From Actinomycetaceae bacterium (GTDB taxonomy: Bacteria; Actinomycetota; Actinomycetes; Actinomycetales; Actinomycetaceae): 39,634 nucleotides of DNA. The notes under the pieces are model-generated. The model was not told the origin of the DNA and ran no database searches. It worked only from the letters and a program-made list of their open reading frames with translations. Below are positions 9,038-16,227 of the stretch, one piece after another (within the stretch, counting starts at the first letter, position 1; each line of letters opens with the position of its first letter). The stretch spans positions 60,928-100,561 of the forward strand of contig SUUB01000005.1 in the NCBI GenBank assembly GCA_015062745.1. Reading direction: 5' to 3'. Both the position numbers and the translations under genes were made by a program.

Positions 9038-9676
9038 ATGAGGATTCTCGGTGTGGACCCGGGCCTGACGCGCTGTGGCGTCGGAGTTGTCGACTGCGAC
9101 AGCAGTAGACGCGTCAGCCTGGTCGATATGCGGGTGGTGCGCTCCCATCCGGAGATGGCACCCCATAAGCGCCTCCTCATCATTGCGCAGGGGATCGATG
9201 AGGCATTGGAAACCTTCCACCCCGATGTTGTCGCGGTGGAGCGTGTGTTTTCGCAGGCCAATGTTCGTTCGGTCACCGGGACGGCACAGGTTGCGGGCAT
9301 CGTGATGCTGGCCGCCGCACGAGCTAATCTCCCCATCGGACTGCATAGCCCTTCGGAGGTGAAGGCTGCCGTGTCGGGGAATGGTCGCGCCGAGAAACGG
9401 CAGGTGCAGCTCATGGTGCAACGAATTCTTGGTATGAACGAGCTTCCACGTCCCGCCGACGCTGCCGACGCGCTCGCGATCGCCATCACGCAGGCATGGC
9501 GCGGGGGAGCGGCATCACTGGATGCAGAGCCGGATCGCATGCAACATGGCGGTGCCGGCACACTGCCACGGGCAAGTGGCGGTGACCTCACACCCGCGCA
9601 GCGCATGTGGGCCGGTGCCGAACGGATGTCACGGCGTCACGGGGCTGTTGCGCCAAGTGCGCGGCGCGGCTCCTAA
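9038..9676 (+). CDS. ruvC: Holliday junction resolvase RuvC
   Basis: Endonuclease that resolves Holliday junctions with the RuvAB branch-migration motor. The acidic catalytic set is visible: Asp7 in ILGVDPGLTRCG, Glu in VAVERVFSQAN, and the paired Asp of ADAADALAIA. The product is 212 aa; the catalytic domain ends near residue 165 and a tail of about 45 residues follows. ATG 9038 is the only sensible start. Instead of a ribosome binding site a -10-like TAGGTT stands 6 bases before it, so translation is probably leaderless. It is followed by ruvA and ruvB on the same strand. Confidence 0.96.
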   Translation: MRILGVDPGLTRCGVGVVDCDSSRRVSLVDMRVVRSHPEMAPHKRLLIIAQGIDEALETFHPDVVAVERVFSQANVRSVTGTAQVAGIVMLAAARANLPIGLHSPSEVKAAVSGNGRAEKRQVQLMVQRILGMNELPRPADAADALAIAITQAWRGGAASLDAEPDRMQHGGAGTLPRASGGDLTPAQRMWAGAERMSRRHGAVAPSARRGS

Positions 9677-9702
9677 CGGGTGTTGCCACGGCCGTGGCAT
9701 GT

Positions 9703-9708
9703 TAAGCT
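9703..9708 (+). promoter_or_regulatory. Candidate ruvA -10 element
   Basis: TAAGCT at 9703-9708 would start transcription near 9715, inside the LexA-like box. The -35 is unclear: TTGCCA at 9683-9688 leaves only 14 bases of spacer. Confidence 0.45.
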
Positions 9709-9711
9709 ACT

Positions 9712-9727
9712 TCAAACGGATGTTCGA
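9712..9727 (+). promoter_or_regulatory. LexA (SOS) box upstream of ruvA
   Basis: TCAAACGGATGTTCGA matches the actinobacterial SOS box TCGAAC-N4-GTTCGA at 11 of 12 specified bases. The box covers the expected start of transcription from TAAGCT (9703-9708) and lies 11 bases before the ruvA start codon. Repression of ruvAB by LexA is the known arrangement in many bacteria. Confidence 0.7.
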
Positions 9728-9738
9728 TAGGGGGGCGG

Positions 9739-10326
9739 ATGATCGCAACGGTACGTGGGGAAGTGCTTGCCGTGAAGGCGACCGTCGCCATTATCGAGGT
9801 GGGCGGCATCGGCTTGACCATCCGTGCCACGGCGGCAACGTTGGCGAAACTGCGCGAAGGGGTCGGGGCCTTCTTACATACAACCTTGGTGGTGCGTGAG
9901 GACTCCCTGACGTTGTACGGCTTCGATGAGGCGGACGAGCGAGACACCTTCGAGGTGTTGCAGGGCGTTTCTGGCGTCGGCCCACGTACAGCCCTCGCCA
10001 TATTGAACGTGCACACCCCGGACGCCCTCCGGCGTGCGGTCGGTGCACGCGATGCGAAGGCGTTGCAACGAGTGCCGGGGATCGGCGCGAAGGGTGCGCA
10101 GCGCCTGCTGCTCGAACTGGATAAGAAACTTGGACCTGCGCGCGGAGCAACGACGGCGGCGGGCAGCGCGGCGGACGGCGCGGATGTCATTGAGGCACTG
10201 ACCGGCCTCGGATGGCCCGAAAGGGACGCCTATGCGGCTTTCGATGCCGTTCGCCAGGAGCAGGCCGGAGCCGACACGGCCACGTTGCTGCGCGCCTGCC
10301 TACAATTCCTTGGAGCGAGGAAATAG
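9739..10326 (+). CDS. ruvA: Holliday junction DNA helicase subunit RuvA
   Basis: Binds the four-way junction and loads RuvB. 195 aa, normal length. The N-terminus MIATVRGEVL opens the OB-fold domain. Two helix-hairpin-helix motifs are clear in the middle: GVSGVGPRTALAIL and RVPGIGAKGAQRLLLEL. The C-terminal domain III, which contacts RuvB, follows after a short Ala/Gly linker. ATG 9739 is preceded by a G-rich ribosome binding site (AGGGGGGCGG). It has its own candidate promoter with a LexA-like box and is followed by ruvB after 3 bases. Confidence 0.97.
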   Translation: MIATVRGEVLAVKATVAIIEVGGIGLTIRATAATLAKLREGVGAFLHTTLVVREDSLTLYGFDEADERDTFEVLQGVSGVGPRTALAILNVHTPDALRRAVGARDAKALQRVPGIGAKGAQRLLLELDKKLGPARGATTAAGSAADGADVIEALTGLGWPERDAYAAFDAVRQEQAGADTATLLRACLQFLGARK

Positions 10327-10329
10327 TCA

Positions 10330-11355
10330 ATGCTGGAAGACGATGGGTTGGTCAATCCACAAGCTGCTGACTCTGAACGGGCCGCCGAAGCTGCACTACG
10401 TCCCCACCAGCTTTCCGAATTTGTTGGGCAGGAGAAGGTGCGCACGCAGTTGTCCTTGGTGTTGGAGGCGGCTATCGGTCGGGGGAAAACACCTGATCAC
10501 GTTCTGCTGGCCGGTCCGCCCGGCTTGGGGAAGACGACGCTTGCCATGATTATCGCCAATGAGGCCGGTGGCGCGCTGCGCCTAACATCGGGCCCGGCGA
10601 TACAACATACGGGAGACTTAGCCGCCGTGCTCTCCTCCATGCAGGAGGGCGACGTCCTCTTCATCGATGAGATACACAGACTGGCCCGCACGGCAGAAGA
10701 GATGCTCTACCTGGCCATGGAGGACTTTCGTGTTGACGTGATGGTGGGGAAGGGGCCCGGTGCTACCTCAATTCCGTTACCACTGCCGCCGTTCACGGTT
10801 GTGGGGGCGACGACGCGGGCGGGCCTCCTGCCTGCTCCGCTGCGTGACCGTTTCGGTTTTACCGGATACCTGGAGTATTACGCGGAGCGGGATTTGAGCA
10901 CTATTGTGCGGCGAAACGCGGCGAAGCTGAACGTGGAGCTCACCGCAGACGCGGCGCGGGAGATCGCTTCCCGTTCGCGTGGTACGCCGCGTATCGCAAA
11001 TAGACTGCTGCGGCGTGTGCAGGATTGGGCGCAGGTTCGCGGGACGGGCATTCTCGATCTGGAGGCGGCGCGTGCGGCGCTTGACATGTTCGAGGTGGAT
11101 AAGCGTGGACTGGACCGTTTGGATCGTGCCGTGCTGGAGGCCTTGTGTAAGCGCTTCGGAGGAGGGCCGGTAGGGCTGACCACCTTGGCGGTGTCGGTTG
11201 GAGAAGAGCCTGAAACCGTCGAGACAGTTGCGGAGCCCTACCTGGTGCGGGAGGGTTTTCTCGTACGAACACCGCGGGGGCGGGCGGCGACGGCGCTGGC
11301 ATGGAGTCATCTCGGGCTAACCCCACCGCCGCAGAACGACACGCTGTTCGGATAG
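10330..11355 (+). CDS. ruvB: Holliday junction branch migration ATPase RuvB
   Basis: AAA+ motor of the RuvAB complex, 341 aa. Walker A is GPPGLGKTT (about residues 61-69) and Walker B is LFIDEIHR (about residue 111). The sensor segment [10 protein letters not shown], the arginine finger region (LRDRFGFTG) and the C-terminal winged helix follow in the normal order. ATG 10330 has GAGG upstream, within the end of ruvA. The last codons (LFG-stop) are part of a 22-bp imperfect tandem duplication that continues beyond the stop codon. Confidence 0.97.
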   Translation: MLEDDGLVNPQAADSERAAEAALRPHQLSEFVGQEKVRTQLSLVLEAAIGRGKTPDHVLLAGPPGLGKTTLAMIIANEAGGALRLTSGPAIQHTGDLAAVLSSMQEGDVLFIDEIHRLARTAEEMLYLAMEDFRVDVMVGKGPGATSIPLPLPPFTVVGATTRAGLLPAPLRDRFGFTGYLEYYAERDLSTIVRRNAAKLNVELTADAAREIASRSRGTPRIANRLLRRVQDWAQVRGTGILDLEAARAALDMFEVDKRGLDRLDRAVLEALCKRFGGGPVGLTTLAVSVGEEPETVETVAEPYLVREGFLVRTPRGRAATALAWSHLGLTPPPQNDTLFG

Positions 11356-11386
11356 CAACGACGGGCTGTTCGGATGGCAGTACGGC
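11343..11386 (+). repeat. 22-bp imperfect tandem duplication across the ruvB stop codon
   Basis: GCTGTTCGGAT occurs at 11343-11353 and 11365-11375; over the full 22-base units about 16 positions match. The first copy contains the last ruvB codons. Confidence 0.6.
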
Positions 11387-11622
11387 GCGCCGGGGAGAAC
11401 AACGTCACGGTATCGTTGCTGGTCGCGGCGCTGTGGGAGGTATACCGCAACACTCGGGCAGAGCGCTTAGCTAAACGTGATCAAGGACACGGCTTGCGTG
11501 CGGCTTCGTAGGAATCCGGGTGTGGCGAGTACACTAGCGGCGTATGTGTCTGCCCGGAACCGGGTCGGCTCTTATGCTGAAGACCGCCCAACGGTGACTG
11601 GGCCTATGATGAAGGAGACCAC
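11356..11622. other. ruvB-yajC intergenic region with a candidate promoter
   Basis: No gene seen in these 267 bases. TACACT at 11530-11535 is a good -10 hexamer, without a clear -35. The presumed yajC leader downstream can form two small hairpins: CCCGG-AA-CCGGG, and GCCCA pairing with TGGGC across 8 bases. Confidence 0.4.
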
Positions 11623-12039
11623 GTGCCACCCGAACTGATGCTGCTCGTTATTGTCCTGCCCGTCATTCTGATGGTTTGGTGGGTGAGTCGCTCGAGCAAT
11701 AAGATGCGCGAGCGTATGGCCAGTGAACGAGACGCCGCTATTCAAGTAGGAGCGAACGTTGTCACAACGTCCGGTTTCTACGGCACAATCGTGGATATCG
11801 ACGGGGATGCAATCACGCTGCAGTCCCCCGATGGGCATGAGTCGGTGTGGATCCGCACGGCGATAAGCGGCGCCTCCGAGCTGCCGTTGGCATCCTCTGG
11901 GGAAGAAACTGTCGACGACGCGGACCTTGCGGATGGCCTGCAAGACGCCGATGAGTCCAAAGAGGTTGTGGCCGAGTCCGCCGCAGAGAAAACCGATGTC
12001 CCCAGTCGCAGCGACGATGAGAGCACTCCGGCTCTCTGA
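11623..12039 (+). CDS. yajC: Preprotein translocase accessory subunit YajC
   Basis: Single-pass membrane protein that associates with SecDF and SecYEG. 138 aa: an N-terminal membrane helix (LMLLVIVLPVILMVWW, about residues 5-20), then the conserved soluble part with GANVVTTSGFYGTIVDIDGDAITL, then an acidic tail of about 45 residues. GTG 11623 is preceded by AAGGAG. The order yajC-secD-secF is the classical one. Confidence 0.93.
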   Translation: MPPELMLLVIVLPVILMVWWVSRSSNKMRERMASERDAAIQVGANVVTTSGFYGTIVDIDGDAITLQSPDGHESVWIRTAISGASELPLASSGEETVDDADLADGLQDADESKEVVAESAAEKTDVPSRSDDESTPAL

Positions 12040-12085
12040 CTAGGCCCACGACGTAGTAACCAGCTCTGAAAGAAATACAAACAAT

Positions 12086-14413
12086 ATGGCTTCGCACCGC
12101 AGTGAGCGAGCCGCGGTAACTCCGTGGCGGCGGCTCATCCTACTTATTGTGCTCGTCATCGCTCTTCTTGCTGCCCTCATAGTCGGCACGGTGACAACGC
12201 ACAAGTCGAAATGGGTTCCCGAGTTCGCGCTCGACCTGGAAGGCGGCACCCAGATCATTCTGACCCCGGTGACAACCGATGGGTCCACGGTGACGCAGGA
12301 CGACGTCAACCAGGCCATCGAGATTATCCGCCAGCGTATTGACGCATCCGGTGTGGCAGAAGCAGAAATCACCTCGCAGGGCGGGCAGAACATCGTCGTC
12401 GGTATCCCCGGGACGCCGTCCCAGGAGACGCTGGACCTGGTTCGTACCTCCGCCGTTATGCGTATGCGGCCCGTACTGCAAATGCTGAATCCGACGGAAT
12501 TGCGGCCGACTATCTCGCAGGGGTCCGATGGCTCCGACGCCGCCACCTCGGAGGCAACGGTCGACGAGGCAACGTCTGAGGCAACGGTCGACGAGGAAGT
12601 TGGTACGGGCGAGAATACAGCGGCCGCTGGCTCCGACGCGGATGCGGCAGGTGATGCCGCCGCGCAGGATACCGAATCTGCCAGCACTCAGGATGCAACT
12701 GCCGAAGCCACGGCCGACGCCACGGCAGGTGAAGCCACGGCCGACGCCACGCCTTCCACGCAGGCGACATACAGCGCGGAGGAACTCGAGGAACAGGCCA
12801 AGGCTCTGGCGGACACCGACGGCGACGGTCAGCTTTCCGATGAGCCCGCTACAACACCGGAGAACGCCTCGGATACGGCATGGATTACCGAGCAGGTGCT
12901 CTACGAGTCCTATCTGCTCGACTGCACGGACCCAAATGCCCACGTGTCGGCCGAGTCCGATGATCCGGATAAGGCGATGGTGGCCTGCGATCACGACACC
13001 GGTGCGAAATACATCCTTGGCCCGGCGGAGATTGAAGGAACCGAGCTCTCCCGTGCCGCCTCCGGTTTCGACACGGAGAAGGGCAGCTGGGTTGTTAACA
13101 TCAACTTCAATTCCTCGGGTGCCGATACCTTCACCGAGGTGACAACGCGGCTTATCAGTCTTGAATCGCCACGCAACCTCTTCGCCATTACACTCGACGG
13201 CGATATCATCACCGCAGCACGGCCAGAGGGCGTCATTTCCGGCGGTAACGCACAGATCTCCGGGTCCGGGTTCACATCGGATTCCACGACGACCCTGGCG
13301 AATCAACTGAATTTCGGATCGCTGCCGTTGAGCTTCGAGGTACAGTCCGAGGAACAGATTTCGGCCACGCTCGGCTCAGAATCATTGCAGGCAGGTCTGT
13401 TGGCGGGTTTGATCGGCATCATCCTCATCGTTCTCTACCTACTCTGGCAGTATCACGGTTTGGGTGTTGTCGCCATTGGATCTATCGCCCTGGCAACTGG
13501 ATTGTCTTATTTGATCGTCTGTCTGTTGTCCTGGACCATCGGATACCGGTTGTCACTGGCCGGCGTCGTCGGACTCATTATCTCCATCGGCATCACCGCA
13601 GACTCCTTTATCGTGTTCTTCGAGCGCATCCGCGATGAGATTCGCGACGGTCGCTCGCTGCGGGTTGCCGTCCACCGCGGCTGGCATCGTGCAAAGCGCA
13701 CAATTATCGTGGCCGACAGCGTCAACCTCGTATGCGCGCTGGTGCTGTACTTCCTTGCGGTGGGCTCGGTGCGTGGTTTCGCCTTCACTCTCGGCCTGAC
13801 CACCATCCTCGACCTAGTGATTGTCACCATGTTCACCTACCCGGTGATGATGTTGTTGGTTCGCACCAGGTTCTTCGGGCAGGGGCATCGCTTCTCCGGT
13901 ATGGATCCGGTCGCGCTGGGCGGCGAACCGCTGTACCGCGGAGCGGGCTCCTTCTCGGACAAGCCTCGTTCCCGGCGTCGCGCCCAGCCGGAAGAGACTA
14001 CTACGGCAGACACGGGGTCCGCACGCCGGAAGAAGAAGTCGGATCACGCGGTAGTCGATGAGGCCGACGCCGGAACCACGCGCGCCCACTCCGACAGTTC
14101 CGAGCCGGATCGGTCCACGGCAGGTGGAGAGGCCGCCACTGAGGAAGAAGATTCCGCAGTGGAGAGTGCCGAGGGCCGCGCTGCCTCCGAAACAGCCGAT
14201 GCCGCAGCGCAGACGGCGAAGGCGGACACATCCAATGAGGAGCGCCAGGTAAACGAAGAGGCGGCGGCGGAGGATCCGGAAATGGTCGGACTCTCGCTGG
14301 CCCAGCGGCGTGCGCTGCAACGCCGTCGTGCTCGCGAAACGGCGGCGGCTTCTGACGACGGTGAAACAACCGGCGGCGGTACATCTGCCGACTCGGAAGA
14401 GGAGAATGTGTGA
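12086..14413 (+). CDS. secD: Protein translocase subunit SecD
   Basis: Membrane subunit that uses the proton gradient to help pull exported proteins across the membrane. 775 aa. One N-terminal helix is followed by the P1 region beginning FALDLEGGTQIIL. An insert of about 110 residues (about 145-255), rich in Ala/Thr/Asp/Glu, interrupts P1 and contains 9-residue repeats. The transmembrane domain includes the signature GIGITADSFIVFFERIRDE. A highly acidic, probably disordered tail of about 150 residues ends the protein; actinobacterial SecD often carries such additions. ATG 12086 lacks a strong ribosome binding site. The stop codon overlaps the secF start. Confidence 0.95.
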   Translation: MASHRSERAAVTPWRRLILLIVLVIALLAALIVGTVTTHKSKWVPEFALDLEGGTQIILTPVTTDGSTVTQDDVNQAIEIIRQRIDASGVAEAEITSQGGQNIVVGIPGTPSQETLDLVRTSAVMRMRPVLQMLNPTELRPTISQGSDGSDAATSEATVDEATSEATVDEEVGTGENTAAAGSDADAAGDAAAQDTESASTQDATAEATADATAGEATADATPSTQATYSAEELEEQAKALADTDGDGQLSDEPATTPENASDTAWITEQVLYESYLLDCTDPNAHVSAESDDPDKAMVACDHDTGAKYILGPAEIEGTELSRAASGFDTEKGSWVVNINFNSSGADTFTEVTTRLISLESPRNLFAITLDGDIITAARPEGVISGGNAQISGSGFTSDSTTTLANQLNFGSLPLSFEVQSEEQISATLGSESLQAGLLAGLIGIILIVLYLLWQYHGLGVVAIGSIALATGLSYLIVCLLSWTIGYRLSLAGVVGLIISIGITADSFIVFFERIRDEIRDGRSLRVAVHRGWHRAKRTIIVADSVNLVCALVLYFLAVGSVRGFAFTLGLTTILDLVIVTMFTYPVMMLLVRTRFFGQGHRFSGMDPVALGGEPLYRGAGSFSDKPRSRRRAQPEETTTADTGSARRKKKSDHAVVDEADAGTTRAHSDSSEPDRSTAGGEAATEEEDSAVESAEGRAASETADAAAQTAKADTSNEERQVNEEAAAEDPEMVGLSLAQRRALQRRRARETAAASDDGETTGGGTSADSEEENV
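12551..12751 (+). repeat. 27-base periodic repeats inside secD
   Basis: A 19-base segment at 12551-12569 recurs exactly at 12578-12596, and a 21-base segment at 12704-12724 recurs at 12731-12751. Both pairs are offset by 27 bases, giving 9-residue repeats (SEATVDEAT and the related EATADATAG) in the P1 insert. Confidence 0.85.
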
Positions 14414-15543
14414 TGTCTTTATCCTCCTTGGGAAATGATCTCTACCGCGGCAATAAGTCCTTCGACATTGTCGGCAAGCGGAAGATCTGGTTTACCATCG
14501 CCGGCGTGGCGGTACTGTTGTCCATTGTTGCCGTGTGCGTCAAAGGGCTGAATCTGGGTATTGAATTTACGGGCGGTTCGCAGTTCACCGTGTCGAATGC
14601 GACGACGACGGAGCAGAAACTCGCTTCGGATGTGCTCGCTGAGTACACCGCCGGAGGTGATGTGCGTGTGGTTCAAGTCGGTGACTCCACGCTGCGTATT
14701 CAGACCTCCGATAAGGAGCTCACGAACGCACAGACGGAGCAGATCCGCACCCGGCTGGCAGATGTCTATGGCGTAGACAGCTCCGATGTGACATCCACCT
14801 ATATCGGACCAACGTGGGGCCAGAACATTTCTGTGAAGGCCCTCCAGGGATTCGTGGTGTTCATCATTCTCGTTGCGGTGGGCCTAACCCTGTATTTCCG
14901 CAGTTGGCGCAACGCGGTGGGCGCGATCCTTGCCCTGTTCCACGATCTGGCCGTGACGGTGGGAGTCTACTGCCTGTGCGGATTCGAGGTCACACCTTCC
15001 ACGGTGATCGGCCTCTTGACGATTCTCGGTTACTCGCTTTACGACACGGTCGTGGTCTTCGACAAGGTTCGCGAAAACACGGCAAAACTGACCGTGCAGA
15101 CGAGTTACACCTTCGCGGAGTCCACTAACCTCGCCGTGAATCAGACTCTGATCCGTTCGATCAACACATCCGTCACATCTATTCTGCCGATCGCCTCCAT
15201 TCTGTTCATTGGGGTATTCCTTCTCGGTGCGGGGACGCTGCGCGATCTGGCATTGGTTATGTTCGTCGGTTTGATTCTGTCGACCCTGTCATCGATCTTC
15301 GTCGCCTCGCCGTTGGCTGTAACCCTGACGGAGCGCAGCCCGGAGATCCGGGATCATACGGAGAAAGTGCTCGCAGCACGCTCGGCACGGCTGGAGGAAC
15401 GCGACGCGCGTATCGCTGCTGGAGAGGATGTCGGAGATGAATACGACGACGCGCTCAACCCGACACATGGCATGATTCGAGTGTCGGGACAACACCTCGG
15501 TGTTGGAGCACAACCCAAGCGTAAGAGCAGGAGCAAGAAGTGA
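14413..15543 (+). CDS. secF: Protein translocase subunit SecF
   Basis: Partner of SecD, 376 aa. It has an N-terminal membrane helix, a periplasmic-type domain starting LNLGIEFTGGSQF, and five more membrane helices with the conserved segment YSLYDTVVVFDKVREN. A basic C-terminal tail (PKRKSRSKK) follows. GTG at 14410 and ATG at 14413 are both possible; AGGAG at 14399-14403 suits 14413 slightly better, and either overlaps the secD stop. The 3' end overlaps apt by 4 bases (GTGA). Confidence 0.95.
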   Translation: MSLSSLGNDLYRGNKSFDIVGKRKIWFTIAGVAVLLSIVAVCVKGLNLGIEFTGGSQFTVSNATTTEQKLASDVLAEYTAGGDVRVVQVGDSTLRIQTSDKELTNAQTEQIRTRLADVYGVDSSDVTSTYIGPTWGQNISVKALQGFVVFIILVAVGLTLYFRSWRNAVGAILALFHDLAVTVGVYCLCGFEVTPSTVIGLLTILGYSLYDTVVVFDKVRENTAKLTVQTSYTFAESTNLAVNQTLIRSINTSVTSILPIASILFIGVFLLGAGTLRDLALVMFVGLILSTLSSIFVASPLAVTLTERSPEIRDHTEKVLAARSARLEERDARIAAGEDVGDEYDDALNPTHGMIRVSGQHLGVGAQPKRKSRSKK

Positions 15544-16085
15544 CCCACGATAACGGCTTTTCCCCGGAATTCACCGCACTCGTTGAATCCCACCTGCGTG
15601 AGGTGGAGGACTTTCCCAACCCGGGAGTCCTGTTTCGCGATATCACGCCCTTGATCGCCGATCCCAAGGCTTTTGCGGAGCTCATCAGCGTGCTCGCCGA
15701 TCGCTACCGTGGACAGGTGGATTCGGTGGCGGGCCTTGAGTCCCGCGGGTTTATTCTCGGCGCTCCGCTCGCGGTGAGCATGGGGGTCGGTATGCTCACT
15801 GTCCGGAAGGCGGGTAAGCTCCCCGGCCCGGTGGTCGGCGTCGACTATTCGCTTGAGTACGGATCGGCGCGTATGGAGCTACAACCTTTCACTGTCGCAC
15901 CGGGGCAGCGTGTGCTGGTGATTGATGATGTGCTCGCCACGGGAGGAACTGCGAATGCCGCCTTTGAGCTCATCGAGCAGGCGGGAGGCATTCCGGTGGG
16001 GCTATGCGTGTTGATTGAATTGACGGCGTTGGGTGGTCGGCGCAAGCTGGAGAATCGACGTATCGACTCCGTGTTGTCCTACTGA
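15540..16085 (+). CDS. apt: Adenine phosphoribosyltransferase
   Basis: Salvage enzyme that makes AMP from adenine and PRPP. 181 aa. The PRPP-binding loop is VLVIDDVLATGGTANAA (about residues 124-140), and the family N-terminal features FPNPGVLFRDITPL and ESRGFILGAPLA are present. GTG 15540 overlaps the secF stop as GTGA and has GGAG 7 bases upstream. The order secDF-apt-relA is typical of actinobacteria and joins purine salvage with (p)ppGpp metabolism. Confidence 0.96.
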   Translation: MTHDNGFSPEFTALVESHLREVEDFPNPGVLFRDITPLIADPKAFAELISVLADRYRGQVDSVAGLESRGFILGAPLAVSMGVGMLTVRKAGKLPGPVVGVDYSLEYGSARMELQPFTVAPGQRVLVIDDVLATGGTANAAFELIEQAGGIPVGLCVLIELTALGGRRKLENRRIDSVLSY

Positions 16086-16105
16086 ACCTACATCCAATAG
16101 ACTCG

Positions 16106-16134
16106 CACGCCGCTGCTGGATCCAGTTCAGCGTG
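16106..16134 (+). terminator. Weak stem-loop after apt
   Basis: CACGC (16106-16110) can pair with GCGTG (16130-16134), and inside lies the perfect palindrome CTGGATCCAG (16116-16125). No T-run follows, so terminator function is doubtful. Confidence 0.3.
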
Positions 16135-16215
16135 TGAGGCGGTGGGATGGCAGCGAGCCGGTCGCGCTTGAGCGGCAATCGCCGACGGTGAAGCGCATTG
16201 GTACCTGTCGGCGGT

Positions 16216-16221
16216 TATCAT
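16216..16221 (+). promoter_or_regulatory. Candidate -10 for a leaderless relA mRNA
   Basis: TATCAT ends 6 bases before the relA ATG at 16228. No ribosome binding site is present and no clear -35 is seen. Confidence 0.5.
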
Positions 16222-16227
16222 TGTTCC

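Noticed and set aside
12140-13306. 388-codon minus-strand frame inside secD
   Set aside because: Entirely antisense to the well-supported secD gene; long antisense frames are common in high-GC coding DNA.
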